From: JAOARY01 sp045345765
Lineage (GTDB): Bacteria > Bacillota > Clostridia > Peptostreptococcales > Peptostreptococcaceae
DNA: 64,000 nt
Direction of reading: 5' to 3'
NCBI GenBank assembly: GCA_045345765.1
Contig: CP148265.1
Location: 620,001-684,000, forward strand
Shown: positions 54,205 through 63,422 of the stretch, piece by piece
Layout: every line of letters begins with the position of its first letter
Numbering within the stretch: the stretch's first letter is position 1
Notes under the pieces: generated by a model
What the model saw: only the letters and a program-made list of their open reading frames with translations
The model's database searches: none
What the model was told of the DNA's origin: nothing
Translations under genes and position numbers: made by a program

Positions 54205-55911
54205 TTATTCTATAATTTTATATAGCATATTAATAAATTCTAATCTACTTATTTCTCTTTTAGGATTAAATTTAAAATCCTGTTCGCCCTTTATTATATT
54301 ATTTTCTATTACAAAATATACTGATTCAAGAGCATATGGTGATATCTTACCAATATCTATAATATCAAATTCTCTAGTCTTTTTGCCATTCATAAATCTT
54401 TTTATGACAACACTAAGCTCTTCTTTATTTATATATTCTTCAGGTTTTATAAAAACATTATTTCCAAGTATATATGATTTATTCTTACAATAATTCATAT
54501 ATTTATAATATTCTTCATCTTTATTTAAATCCATAAATTCAAATTCTATTAAATCATCTTTTAGATTTTGATTATATTTATCTAAATAATATAATGTCTT
54601 TGCTAATTCTTTTCTTTTTAATTTTTGATTTAATAAAAAATCACCATTATAATTATCAATTAAATTATTTGAATACATTATATTTATTTTCATTTTTAGT
54701 TTTTCATCTATATTAGATAAATCAAAATCATTAGTTTTTTCTTCTTTAAGATAATAATTTCCTTTGCCTTGGTATTTAAATGTTAATTTTGTATTTTTCA
54801 AATCAATAACTGTATTTAATTTCTTCTCATTATTCTTATCCTTAAAATAAACTTTCAAATCAAATGGATTTAATGCCTTTAATTTAGGATAATCTATATT
54901 AATAAAAATATTTTCATTTGAATCATCTTCTCCTGATATATTTATATAATAATCGAAATTATTTTTTTCCTCTATTTTTACAAATACATCTTCTTTAAAT
55001 CTATAAGAAGGAATTAAAGCCTCTACTTCATCACCATTTATCAAAAGTGTAGTCCTGTTATTAAATTCATATCTTAAATCAACTTTGTCATCATTAAATT
55101 CTTTTAGTTTCTCCTCATCTACAAATTCATCTTCTATTTTAAAATTTTTAACTCTATTATCTATATTATTATCTTTAAAATACAAAAATTCACCATCTAT
55201 TTTAGCTATATCTTTATCTCTTATAAGTTTTAAGTCTCCATCAACTATGTCAAATATATTATCTAAATCATTCCCTAAGTCTATTGTATATGCCCAAATA
55301 ATTTCTAAATCATCTTCTAATTCAATAGAATCAGCTCCAATTTGAGGTCTTTTCCTATCAACAAAATAATTCCATCCGCTCTTTACACCATATTCTTTTT
55401 CATTGTCATTTGAAATACTTTTTACATATCCATTTTCATAATCAAATTCTATTTCTTCTTTTTCTAATATTCTTTCCATAAGCTCTAATAAATTATCATC
55501 TGTTCTATCAATATATACTTCATCATCAAAATAAATTATTTCATCATAGCCAATTATATAAAGTGCTATCTTTTGATCTTCATATTTATCATTTGTTTCA
55601 AAATCAAATTTATATTTTTTTGATTTAATATTTAGTATTCCATTAAGCTCTAAATCTTTTTTTAATTTTAGTTCTAAAGTATATCCTCCTTTAGAATCTG
55701 TTTTTAAATTATTTATATAATAATTTCTCTTATCATCATATATTCTTATATTAAATTCTTCATTTTTAGAAAAGTCCTTAAGTTCTATATAAGTTTTTAC
55801 ATAATCATCATCCTCATCCTGTACAAATACATCTATACCATTAGCATATGAAATATTTATATTTGATATTATAAAAAAACTTATCAAAAATATATTTAAA
55901 AGTTTTTTCAT
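54205..55911 (-). CDS. Surface-anchored DUF4430 (transcobalamin beta-like) protein with SLH domain
   Basis: A 568-residue secreted protein. A signal peptide (about 1-23, ending SYA) is followed by a beta domain (25-105) and a DUF4430 domain (about 115-210). The diagnostic strand-loop is KSGWNYFVDRKRPQIGADSI followed by EDDLEIIWAYT. Another beta region follows (about 215-405). S-layer homology repeats occupy about 410-568 (for example LKRKELAKTLYYL and ISRLEFINMLYKII). SLH repeats attach proteins to cell-wall polymer. DUF4430 resembles the C-terminal domain of transcobalamin and intrinsic factor. The ATG overlaps the end of the toroid gene upstream (GAGGTGG RBS), so the two are co-translated. 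I infer that it anchors a cobalamin-binding pair at the surface. Confidence 0.75.
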   Translation of the reverse strand: MKKLLNIFLISFFIISNINISYANGIDVFVQDEDDDYVKTYIELKDFSKNEEFNIRIYDDKRNYYINNLKTDSKGGYTLELKLKKDLELNGILNIKSKKYKFDFETNDKYEDQKIALYIIGYDEIIYFDDEVYIDRTDDNLLELMERILEKEEIEFDYENGYVKSISNDNEKEYGVKSGWNYFVDRKRPQIGADSIELEDDLEIIWAYTIDLGNDLDNIFDIVDGDLKLIRDKDIAKIDGEFLYFKDNNIDNRVKNFKIEDEFVDEEKLKEFNDDKVDLRYEFNNRTTLLINGDEVEALIPSYRFKEDVFVKIEEKNNFDYYINISGEDDSNENIFINIDYPKLKALNPFDLKVYFKDKNNEKKLNTVIDLKNTKLTFKYQGKGNYYLKEEKTNDFDLSNIDEKLKMKINIMYSNNLIDNYNGDFLLNQKLKRKELAKTLYYLDKYNQNLKDDLIEFEFMDLNKDEEYYKYMNYCKNKSYILGNNVFIKPEEYINKEELSVVIKRFMNGKKTREFDIIDIGKISPYALESVYFVIENNIIKGEQDFKFNPKREISRLEFINMLYKIIE

Positions 55912-57129
55912 TTAATCCACCTCAAAACTAGTTAGATCCACTAAATTCTCCATATTCTTTAGTGAATCCACTAAAAATATCTTTATAAGAGAGCTATCTT
56001 TTGGTAAATAAAACCCTAATTCCATATATTTTTTTTCATCTTCTTTTAATTCTAAATAATTATATGAATAATAAATCATCTCTTCTTCATCTTCATCGTA
56101 TAGACTAACTATCAATACACAGTCTAAATCTTTGTTTGATTCAATTTCAAATTCAAATTTCGCATCTTCCTCTTCATCTATATCATAATCTATTATTTCA
56201 AAGTCTAAATCTTTATCATCGTCATCTTTATCATCTTCTTCATCTAATAAATCTTTGTAATCTTCAAATAAATAATCATCGTAATAAATTTGAGCAAGTA
56301 CTGTAAATGCTCTTTGAGTACATAATTTTTCTTCTTTTCCAAACTTAGTTTTGTAAACAAATTTCCCATCATCATAATATCTAAAAAGTATATCAATTAA
56401 ATTATCCCCATCTTTTGAAAAATCCTTTGAATAAATGTCATAATCTATAGATATTAATGCTTGTATTATTTCAATTAAAGTGTATGGATTTTTATCTCCC
56501 ATAAATAGAAATTCTCCATCATCTAATTGACTATCCTCAAAATATTCAACCGCATCTTCTATTGCATCCTTAACCTCATCTTCATCTTCAAACTTTGATA
56601 AAGCCTGTACTATTATAGCTGTTGTATCTAAATCGTCTTTTTTGTAAAAATTCCCATTGTTTAATTGCAAAGATAATAAATACCTAATGGCTTCATCTTC
56701 ATCATAAGAATAATCAAACATATTAAGTAAAATCATAGCCCAAGCAGTATTAGCAGGATGTTCATCACCTTTTTTTAAATAAAAATATCCTTTTTTAGTT
56801 TGACTCTCACTTAATTCTTCCAATAAATCTTCTAAATCATCCTTATCTTTTCCAATTGCAAATTCATTTATAATATTATTTATTAAATCAGGTACATTCT
56901 CTCCATCCTTTTCTATAAGAGAATCCTTAAAATCATCCATATCTATATTAAAATCTTTCTTTAAAAATCTAAGTGCCAATGCAGGTCTAAAACCTAGATA
57001 TTTTAAATCTTCTTGATACTCTATTAAATCTTTTAAATAATTTTTATAATTACTATCTTCATCATATGCATAAGTAAAATTCGTAAAAATTATACTCATA
57101 ATTATAATCATATTAAGTATTTTTTTCAT
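55912..57129 (-). CDS. Secreted alpha/alpha-toroid protein (transcobalamin alpha-like), very acidic
   Basis: A 405-residue protein with a signal peptide (about 1-21, ending TYA). Residues about 30-290 contain prenyltransferase/terpenoid-cyclase-type repeats: SQTKKGYFYLKK, LQLNNGNFYKKDDLDTTAI and SQLDDGEFLF, each followed by a long helix. This alpha/alpha-barrel is also the fold of the N-terminal domain of intrinsic factor. No DXDD-type cyclase acid motif in a catalytic context was seen, so isoprenoid chemistry is unlikely. An Asp-rich linker (about 295-315) leads to a C-terminal beta domain. It is the first gene of its unit, with AGGAGG before the ATG, and is followed immediately by the DUF4430-SLH gene. 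A cobalamin role is inferred from context. Confidence 0.7.
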   Translation of the reverse strand: MKKILNMIIIMSIIFTNFTYAYDEDSNYKNYLKDLIEYQEDLKYLGFRPALALRFLKKDFNIDMDDFKDSLIEKDGENVPDLINNIINEFAIGKDKDDLEDLLEELSESQTKKGYFYLKKGDEHPANTAWAMILLNMFDYSYDEDEAIRYLLSLQLNNGNFYKKDDLDTTAIIVQALSKFEDEDEVKDAIEDAVEYFEDSQLDDGEFLFMGDKNPYTLIEIIQALISIDYDIYSKDFSKDGDNLIDILFRYYDDGKFVYKTKFGKEEKLCTQRAFTVLAQIYYDDYLFEDYKDLLDEEDDKDDDDKDLDFEIIDYDIDEEEDAKFEFEIESNKDLDCVLIVSLYDEDEEEMIYYSYNYLELKEDEKKYMELGFYLPKDSSLIKIFLVDSLKNMENLVDLTSFEVD

Positions 57130-57224
57130 AAAAACCTCCTAAAATCAACAAATCCACTCTAAAATCATCGTATTCATTAGTGAAAAATACTAAATTACAT
57201 CCCACTTTAGAAACGGTGAGTGTT

Positions 57225-57279
57225 AAAAAAGGTTGCTAAATAAATTATATATTAATATATATATTATTTGGCAACCTCT
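57225..57279 (-). terminator. Terminator of the riboswitch-controlled B12 transport operon
   Basis: The stem GGTTGC/GCAACC (57231-57236 with 57271-57276) is extended by AT pairs and is followed on the minus strand by TTTTTT. It separates the ECF operon from the second toroid unit. Confidence 0.85.
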
Positions 57280-57302
57280 TAAAATTTTTAATCAAAACTA
57301 TA

Positions 57303-58289
57303 TTAACTAGCTATATTAAATTCAAGCTTTTGTTTTTGATCTAAACTTATATCATCAACCGACTGCAACCTATCTTCTATAATAAGATAATATTTTTTGC
57401 CTTCTTCATACATATTTTCATTAGAAACAGTAATTTTATCACCCAAAACATTTAATACTGGATTTATAATAATATTATTATCATCCACTATATATATGCT
57501 ATCATTGTCTACTAAAGATTCATCAACATTTTTATTAAACGTTATTGTAAATTCCTTATCATTTTTCACTTCAATAGTTTTATAAGTCTTATAATCATCT
57601 AAATCACCTGTAAAAACTTCTTCTTCAAAAACAGTTAATACAAATGTAAGTCTTTTTATTTCTGGGTATCCATCTTCTAATTCCTTACTTACTTTTACTT
57701 CATACTCTTTTGCTTCTAAATCTATTTTTAATTCTCCATTTTCATCTGTTTGATATTCAACACCATCAATTATAACATTTCCATTCGAAACAGAACTTAT
57801 AACTTCTATTGGATTCCACTCACTATCATATTCTGTAACTTTTTTTTCTAATTTCAAAATTCCATCTTCATAAGATAATATTGGTTGCCCAGTATTTTTA
57901 TTTACATGTAACATTATCGCATTTAAATCTTTAGTAACTATTACATTAGATATCCCCATGCTTGAAGATTCAAATCCATTTCCCATATCTACTAAAAGCT
58001 CATAATAAGCTCCTGTATCATTATATGTTTCTCTTAATCCATTTATCTCTTCTACCATAAATCCAAAATCACTTCTTGATCCCTTTACATTATCCTCTCC
58101 AACTGCTCTTATAAGTAAATCTTCACAGCTTTCTTCCAGTATCTTTTCTACTGTATAAGATTCGCTACCTTCTCTTGTTTCAACAAATACTTCTATATTT
58201 TCATTTGCATATGTAAAATTAAATATATTAAATATAAATACAAACGAAAAAACAAATAGCCCTAAAAATAATTTTTTAAAAGTCTTCAC
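57303..58289 (-). CDS. Secreted DUF4430-like protein with C-terminal Ig-like domain
   Basis: A 328-residue exported protein with a signal peptide (about 1-28, ending TYA). The N-terminal ~110 residues have the layout of a transcobalamin C-terminal-like domain: a helix-strand start and TGAYYELLVDMGNGFESSSM followed by GISNVIV. The match is weaker than in its two neighbours. A small beta domain (about 150-225) precedes an SbsA-like Ig domain (about 235-328; FTITFNKNVDE and YYLIIED). There is no lipobox or SLH repeat, so it may be released or wall-associated. The GTG start follows GGGGG. It is the last gene of the riboswitch-led operon, 12 bp after the toroid gene, which suggests an alpha-beta partnership. 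Confidence 0.62.
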   Translation of the reverse strand: MKTFKKLFLGLFVFSFVFIFNIFNFTYANENIEVFVETREGSESYTVEKILEESCEDLLIRAVGEDNVKGSRSDFGFMVEEINGLRETYNDTGAYYELLVDMGNGFESSSMGISNVIVTKDLNAIMLHVNKNTGQPILSYEDGILKLEKKVTEYDSEWNPIEVISSVSNGNVIIDGVEYQTDENGELKIDLEAKEYEVKVSKELEDGYPEIKRLTFVLTVFEEEVFTGDLDDYKTYKTIEVKNDKEFTITFNKNVDESLVDNDSIYIVDDNNIIINPVLNVLGDKITVSNENMYEEGKKYYLIIEDRLQSVDDISLDQKQKLEFNIAS

Positions 58290-58301
58290 AATAATCCCCC
58301 T

Positions 58302-59222
58302 TTAGTTTTTTATAAATAAATGCTTTGAACTATCTCTTAAATTATAAAATAATGAATAATTCTTTTTTATTGATAATTCAGCAAAAATTCCATGCCATGT
58401 TGCCATGTGATTTGATTTTTTCAGATTTTTAAGATGTTTATAAGTATTATCTTGTAACTTATACTCTTCTATGCTCTTTATTAAATCCTTGGATACCTGC
58501 ATATCTAAAGCTCTTTTCGATATTATTTCCCAAGAAATACTTTCTACGCTTGGTCTAATATCTTTTACTTTATTAGCATAATTATACGCCTTCTTTACAC
58601 ATGGTGAATTTTTATCTTTTCCTAATATATTAAGCGCTATTACAGACATATAAGTCATATCTAAATTAGAATTATCTCCTTTAAAAATAGGAAATCCACC
58701 ATCATCATTTTGCATTGATAATAAATAAGTAAATGCTTTATCTTTATTATAATCATCAAAATTCGCACAGTACAATGATATAATTCCAAAAATATGAGAA
58801 TTTAACAAATCATCTCCGTCTTTGTTTGTGTAATCAGAAAATTTTCCATTTTCCATCTGACTATTTTTTATTTCATTTACTAATTTTATTATTTGATTAT
58901 CGTATTTCTTTTCTTTATTTAATGCAATCAACCCCATTAAATAAGACTGTTTATCTGTATTTAATATAGACTCTTCTTTTTTTAATTCATCCTTTATATC
59001 TATATTTGAATAATTTAATACCATAATAGAAAAATCATCTTTTTTAAATTTATTTAGTGCATCTAAATATCTCTTTTGCAAAGTTTTTTCTATTACTATT
59101 TCTTGCTTTGCTATAACTACGTTTTTTTGTTTTTTTAAAGGTTCTTTATTAATTTCTTGTGCAAAAACAGTAAAATTACTTAAAAATAAAAATAATGATA
59201 TTATAATACTAATTCTTTTCAT
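58302..59222 (-). CDS. Secreted alpha/alpha-toroid protein (transcobalamin alpha-like) in the B12 operon
   Basis: A 306-residue exported protein with a signal peptide (about 1-22, ending VFAQ). Toroid repeats are visible at NGKFSDYTNKDGDDLLNSH and QNDDGGFPIFKGDNSNLDMT, the second with the QxxDGGF core of prenyltransferase/squalene-cyclase repeats. This fold equals the N-terminal domain of intrinsic factor. No cyclase or metal-binding prenyltransferase motif is seen. The ATG at 59222 is seven bases after AAGGAGG and overlaps the ECF S-component gene by 14 bases, so it is tightly coupled to transport. Binding of cobalamin is inferred, not shown. Confidence 0.72.
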   Translation of the reverse strand: MKRISIIISLFLFLSNFTVFAQEINKEPLKKQKNVVIAKQEIVIEKTLQKRYLDALNKFKKDDFSIMVLNYSNIDIKDELKKEESILNTDKQSYLMGLIALNKEKKYDNQIIKLVNEIKNSQMENGKFSDYTNKDGDDLLNSHIFGIISLYCANFDDYNKDKAFTYLLSMQNDDGGFPIFKGDNSNLDMTYMSVIALNILGKDKNSPCVKKAYNYANKVKDIRPSVESISWEIISKRALDMQVSKDLIKSIEEYKLQDNTYKHLKNLKKSNHMATWHGIFAELSIKKNYSLFYNLRDSSKHLFIKN

Positions 59223-59835
59223 AATAATCCTCCTTTTTAAAATCATATAAACTAAGTCTTGATTTGAACCTATTTAATATATTTATAAAATCCATTCCAC
59301 AGATATATGCAAACAAAAAATTACCCAAAGAATGTGCAAAATCAAAGAAAAATGAAGTCATAAATACTGCAATCAATGTTTTTATATTATGAGGATATAC
59401 AAAGAATAAAAAATGCCATATATTCATTATAAATCCGAATAAAAATCCCCAAGAAAAACAAAATACTGATAATGAAATTCTATTTTTCAAAAATGTTTTT
59501 AATATTCCACCAGTAAAACCACAAAGACCCCAAGCTAACATCTGCCACAAAGTCCATGAACCATGTCCCAAAAAAGAATTTGATACAATTGTTGAAATCG
59601 CACCTATTATAAAACCTTGCAAAGGGCCAAATACAATCCCACAGCATATAACCATAAATGTTGTGGGTTGAATATTTGGCAAGAATGCAAACGGAACTCT
59701 AAACACTCCACACAATGCTGATAACGTAGCTACCAAACATATTTCTATTATTGAAATTTTCTTTTTTTCATAATACATAAACATTATTGCAATAAATAAT
59801 ATTATTCCAACAAATGATATTAATTTATAATCCAT
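59209..59835 (-). CDS. ECF transporter S component, CbrT-like (predicted cobalamin)
   Basis: A 208-residue membrane protein with about six helices. The segment LPNIQPTTFMVICCGIVFGP near residue 53 and the following LGHGSWTLWQMLAWGLCG are characteristic of the CbrT-type S components assigned to cobalamin. S components bind the substrate and join the energising A-A-T module. The ATG has AGGTG upstream. It lies 21 bp after the fused ATPase gene. A cobalamin riboswitch at the head of the operon supports the substrate assignment. Confidence 0.82.
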   Translation of the reverse strand: MDYKLISFVGIILFIAIMFMYYEKKKISIIEICLVATLSALCGVFRVPFAFLPNIQPTTFMVICCGIVFGPLQGFIIGAISTIVSNSFLGHGSWTLWQMLAWGLCGFTGGILKTFLKNRISLSVFCFSWGFLFGFIMNIWHFLFFVYPHNIKTLIAVFMTSFFFDFAHSLGNFLFAYICGMDFINILNRFKSRLSLYDFKKEDYYEKN

Positions 59836-59856
59836 AAAATCACCTAAATCCTAATA

Positions 59857-61398
59857 TTAATCAATATTAAAATCCTTTATATTTATAATACTTCTATTAA
59901 AATTTCTAAATAATTTCTTTAAATCAGTTGAATAATGAAGACTTTCATCAAAAAATAGATGTTTTTCTTTTTTATCTATTATTTTTTTATTGCCCATAAG
60001 AGCTAATGTATCTAAATATCTGCTTGCAAATTCAACATCATGAGTCACAACTATTATCGTTTTATTCTCTTTTTTTAGTCTATCTATAATAACGCCTAAA
60101 GCCTCCTTAAGTAAATTATCAAGCCCTCTTGTAGGTTCATCCATAAGTATTATATCTGGATTAGAAACCAATATAGAAGCAATTGCAACTCTTTGCTTTT
60201 GTCCTCCTGATAAGTCTCTTGGATTTTTATCTTTAAGATTATATATATCTAAATCTTTTAATGTTTTTTCTATTATAGATTCATCCTCTATATTTTTATT
60301 CTTTAAAGTAAATAATAATTCTAAATAAACGCTATCATTAAAAAGATAGTCGTTTGGATTTTGAGAAAGATAAGCAATTTCTCCTTTAATCTCTTTAAAT
60401 CCTTCACCTTTTAATAAATTAGCAATATTTTTTATCAAAGTAGATTTACCACTACCATTTTCACCAAGCAGACCAAAAGCTTCTCCTCTTTTTACTTCTA
60501 AATCTAAATCTTTTAATATATATTCGTTTTTATATTTAAAAGAATAATTTTTTAAGTCAATTATATTTTCTTCTTTTAAATCTATATTTTTATTTTCTAT
60601 TAAATATTTTTCAATATCAATATTCTCTTCTTTTAATTTTTTTCTTCCTGATTTAATATCAAAAACATCAAAGATATTAAATTTTGAAAAAAACTCATTT
60701 ATTGGTGGCATAAAAGAATTTTCTATTGCATAAGAAGATCTTAAAAATTCTTTTTTACAACCATTAAATTTAATCTTACCTTCATCCATATAAATAATTC
60801 TATCCGCAAAAGGAAATACTCTATCTAATCTTTGTTCTATCAAAATAATAGTATAGCCTAGATTTTCATTTAAATTTTTTACTATATTTAATATCTCATC
60901 TGCTGATTTTGGGTCTAATTGTGATGTAATTTCATCTAAGACCAAAAAATCATTTTTCATAGTAAGAACACTACCTATTGCAACTTTTTGTTTTTGCCCA
61001 CCAGAAAGATTTGTTGTTCTTCTTTCTTTTAAATTACTTATATTTAAATATGATAAAGTCTCTATAACCGCTCTTATCATCTTCTCTCTTTTTATATTTA
61101 AATTCTCCATTCCAAAAGCCAAATCTCTTTCAACTCTATTCATAACAAGTTGTTTTTCTGGATCTTGAAATACCATAGAGGCCTTTTTTCCTTCTAATTT
61201 ATCATAATCTATATTCCCACCATAAAATTTTGGAATTAAATTCGAAAAAATTCTACCAAAACTTGATTTTCCTGAACCTGATTTTCCTAAAACTAATATA
61301 AATTCACCTTCATATAAAGCAAATTCGTCTATATTTAAATCAATTCCTTTACTATCAGGATAAGAATATTTTAGATTTTTAATATTAAATATTTTCAT
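59857..61398 (-). CDS. ECF transporter ATPase with two fused ABC domains
   Basis: A 513-residue protein carrying two complete ATPase domains. Domain 1 has Walker A GKSGSGKSSFGR, signature LSGGQKQKVAIG and Walker B FLVLDEITSQLDP. Domain 2 (from about residue 280) has GENGSGKSTLIK, LSGGQKQRVAIA and ILMDEPTRGLDN. Both catalytic sites look intact. The fusion replaces the separate EcfA1 and EcfA2, as described for dedicated cobalamin ECF systems (CbrU). It overlaps the T-component gene by 14 bases. Confidence 0.9.
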   Translation of the reverse strand: MKIFNIKNLKYSYPDSKGIDLNIDEFALYEGEFILVLGKSGSGKSSFGRIFSNLIPKFYGGNIDYDKLEGKKASMVFQDPEKQLVMNRVERDLAFGMENLNIKREKMIRAVIETLSYLNISNLKERRTTNLSGGQKQKVAIGSVLTMKNDFLVLDEITSQLDPKSADEILNIVKNLNENLGYTIILIEQRLDRVFPFADRIIYMDEGKIKFNGCKKEFLRSSYAIENSFMPPINEFFSKFNIFDVFDIKSGRKKLKEENIDIEKYLIENKNIDLKEENIIDLKNYSFKYKNEYILKDLDLEVKRGEAFGLLGENGSGKSTLIKNIANLLKGEGFKEIKGEIAYLSQNPNDYLFNDSVYLELLFTLKNKNIEDESIIEKTLKDLDIYNLKDKNPRDLSGGQKQRVAIASILVSNPDIILMDEPTRGLDNLLKEALGVIIDRLKKENKTIIVVTHDVEFASRYLDTLALMGNKKIIDKKEKHLFFDESLHYSTDLKKLFRNFNRSIINIKDFNID

Positions 61399-62278
61399 AT
61401 TGTTCCACCTTACTTTTTAACGATATTAAAAATAAATACTTCATTGATAAGGAAATAAATATATAAAAACCTAATAGAAAATCTTTATATTTCAATTTAT
61501 TCATTCTTGGATAAAAATCATAAAATAAATTCCCTTTTATATGTGTTAATGCTATGCTTAGTGCTAGTATAATGGTTAAAATTAAAAATAAATAATCATT
61601 TTTTTCAAATTTCATTTCAGTATAATAGGATTTTTTATTAGAAGAATTATATTCTTTTGAATAAATCGCTTCTGAATAGTCTATAGAACCTTCTAATGAA
61701 GATATAATAAGTATCTTTGCTAAAAAATAAAAATTCTTTATTCTATCTTTTAGACTACCTTTTAAAAAATCTACACCTCTTAAAACCATTACATCTTTTA
61801 TTCTTAAAATTTCATCTTTTAATCTAAACATAATATTATAAGTTATTGATATTGTTAATGATAGTTTTTTTAAGTATTTTGATAAAAAATCAAAAAATTG
61901 ATCTTCCTCAATCAAATATTTATATGCTTTAAAAATTAAAAACATCGAAACTATCTTAAAAAACATTAAAATAGAATATAATAACTCTTCTAAATAAATA
62001 TCTATTCTTCCTATTAACATAAGTCTTTTAGTTCTAAATATCAAAGTAGAACCATTACTTCCTATTATACAATTTATCAAAATTCCTATTAAAAAAAACA
62101 TCAAACTAAATTTAATTATATTTATAAAACTTCTTAAACTATCTAATCTTATTACCAAAAATCCTAGATATAAAAATATAACTAAATTTATTATAGGATT
62201 TGTAAAAAATATTATAGATATTATTAAAAATAAAAAATCTATAATAATAACCGCTGGATTGAATTTCAAATAAAACAC
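61385..62278 (-). CDS. ECF transporter T component (CbiQ family)
   Basis: A membrane protein of about 297 residues with five or six helices. T components couple ATPase and S component through two short Ala-Arg-Gly helices. The first is recognisable as VLRGVDFLKG (near 195); the second position reads YSEAIYSKEY, so the canonical ARG is missing. The reported frame starts with a GTG directly after the previous stop; a TTG nine bases later (62269) is six bases after AGGTG and is more likely the start. It links the lipoprotein gene with the fused ATPase. Confidence 0.82.
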   Translation of the reverse strand: MFYLKFNPAVIIIDFLFLIISIIFFTNPIINLVIFLYLGFLVIRLDSLRSFINIIKFSLMFFLIGILINCIIGSNGSTLIFRTKRLMLIGRIDIYLEELLYSILMFFKIVSMFLIFKAYKYLIEEDQFFDFLSKYLKKLSLTISITYNIMFRLKDEILRIKDVMVLRGVDFLKGSLKDRIKNFYFLAKILIISSLEGSIDYSEAIYSKEYNSSNKKSYYTEMKFEKNDYLFLILTIILALSIALTHIKGNLFYDFYPRMNKLKYKDFLLGFYIFISLSMKYLFLISLKSKVEQYENI

Positions 62279-63208
62279 CTACTTAAATATTGGTAAATTA
62301 TAATTTTTATCTCCTATAAACACTTGTGAATTTAAGTTAAATTCACCTTCTAATAAAAGTTTTACACTTTCTTTTATATTATTTTCATCTGTTCCTAAAA
62401 CCATAAATATACCTGATTTAAATGGATATAATTTGTCACAAAAGGCTATAACAACTCCATCATCATATGAATTTATATTATTATAATCTACATCAAATAA
62501 ATTAATTTTTTTGTCTTCATATAAAAAATACAAACCTTTTTTAGAATAATTACTTAATAAATCTTTTAGTTTTTTATCTTTTAAGGCTTCATCAAAAGTT
62601 GCTATTAATATAGTATTTTTTGTTTCATCAAGTATATTGATTTCTTTATCATTTAATTCAAATGATTTAATATCAAGATTACTAAATTGTTTTTCTATAT
62701 TATTTTTTTGTTCTACAAATTCCTTTTGATAAATAATTTCATTAGGTATTTTTTCATCCATATAACCATTTTTAAAAGTATTTTCAAACGATGATATCAA
62801 ACTATTGTTATATGATTTATCAGACCAAGGATGATAGTCAAAAACAATATGATCATTTTCTTTTGGAAGATAATCTGTGCTAGATATATCTGCCATATAT
62901 CCATTTACATAATAAAACCAATCCCTTTTTTTATCTTTACTATCATCTTTAAAATTTGATTTATAAGAATTTATCGACTCAACAAAACTGCCACCGTAAG
63001 AAGTTTCAACTTCTGTATGTTCCTTTAATATATCCATTATGCTATAATCATTTTTTAAATCAACGTCTTCATTAAATATTATTTCATTAAAAAAATCCTT
63101 AGATACAGTAAGTCTTACGGTTCCTATTTTTTCTTCTTCACATGCATTAAATATTATAAAACTAATACATGTGATTATAATAAATATGTATTTTTTTAAT
63201 CTATTCAT
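62279..63208 (-). CDS. DUF4430 (transcobalamin beta-like) lipoprotein, first gene of the B12 operon
   Basis: A protein of about 309 residues. The signal ends in FNAC, so Cys23 should carry the lipid anchor. DUF4430 spans about 30-128: the core helix SIMDILKEH and RDWFYYVNGYMADISSTDYL followed by NDHIVFDYHPW are typical. The C-terminal ~170 residues form an unrecognised alpha/beta domain. I start it at the ATG at 63208, seven bases after GAGAGG; a codon 48 bases upstream lies near the riboswitch terminator. As a membrane-anchored receptor it could hand a ligand to the CbrT-like S component. Confidence 0.8.
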   Translation of the reverse strand: MNRLKKYIFIIITCISFIIFNACEEEKIGTVRLTVSKDFFNEIIFNEDVDLKNDYSIMDILKEHTEVETSYGGSFVESINSYKSNFKDDSKDKKRDWFYYVNGYMADISSTDYLPKENDHIVFDYHPWSDKSYNNSLISSFENTFKNGYMDEKIPNEIIYQKEFVEQKNNIEKQFSNLDIKSFELNDKEINILDETKNTILIATFDEALKDKKLKDLLSNYSKKGLYFLYEDKKINLFDVDYNNINSYDDGVVIAFCDKLYPFKSGIFMVLGTDENNIKESVKLLLEGEFNLNSQVFIGDKNYNLPIFK

Positions 63209-63240
63209 AAAAAACCTCTCTTTATTTAATATTTCAAAAC

Positions 63241-63266
63241 AAAAAAATAAAACCATTAAGGTTTTA
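63241..63266 (-). terminator. Riboswitch-controlled terminator upstream of the B12 operon
   Basis: TAAAACC (in + reading 63248-63254) pairs with GGTTTTA (63260-63266), followed on the minus strand by seven U. The upstream segment 63388-63396 is exactly complementary to 63258-63266 over nine bases and can form the competing antiterminator. Confidence 0.8.
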
Positions 63267-63422
63267 CATTAAAAAACAATAGATATAAACATATTGATTA
63301 AAACTAAAAAATAAAATTTATTTTAGTCTCCATAAATTCTCTTCTATTAAAACTTTCTTTCAATCAATTATATATTATTTTTAAAAATAAAACCTTTTCT
63401 TAAAGCCAAGAAAAAAGTTTTT

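Noticed and set aside
55912..59222. Calling the two toroid proteins terpene cyclases or protein prenyltransferases
   Set aside because: The QxxDGGF-type repeats match the fold, but both proteins have signal peptides, no DXDD acid or prenyltransferase zinc motif was seen, and they sit with DUF4430 and a B12 importer.
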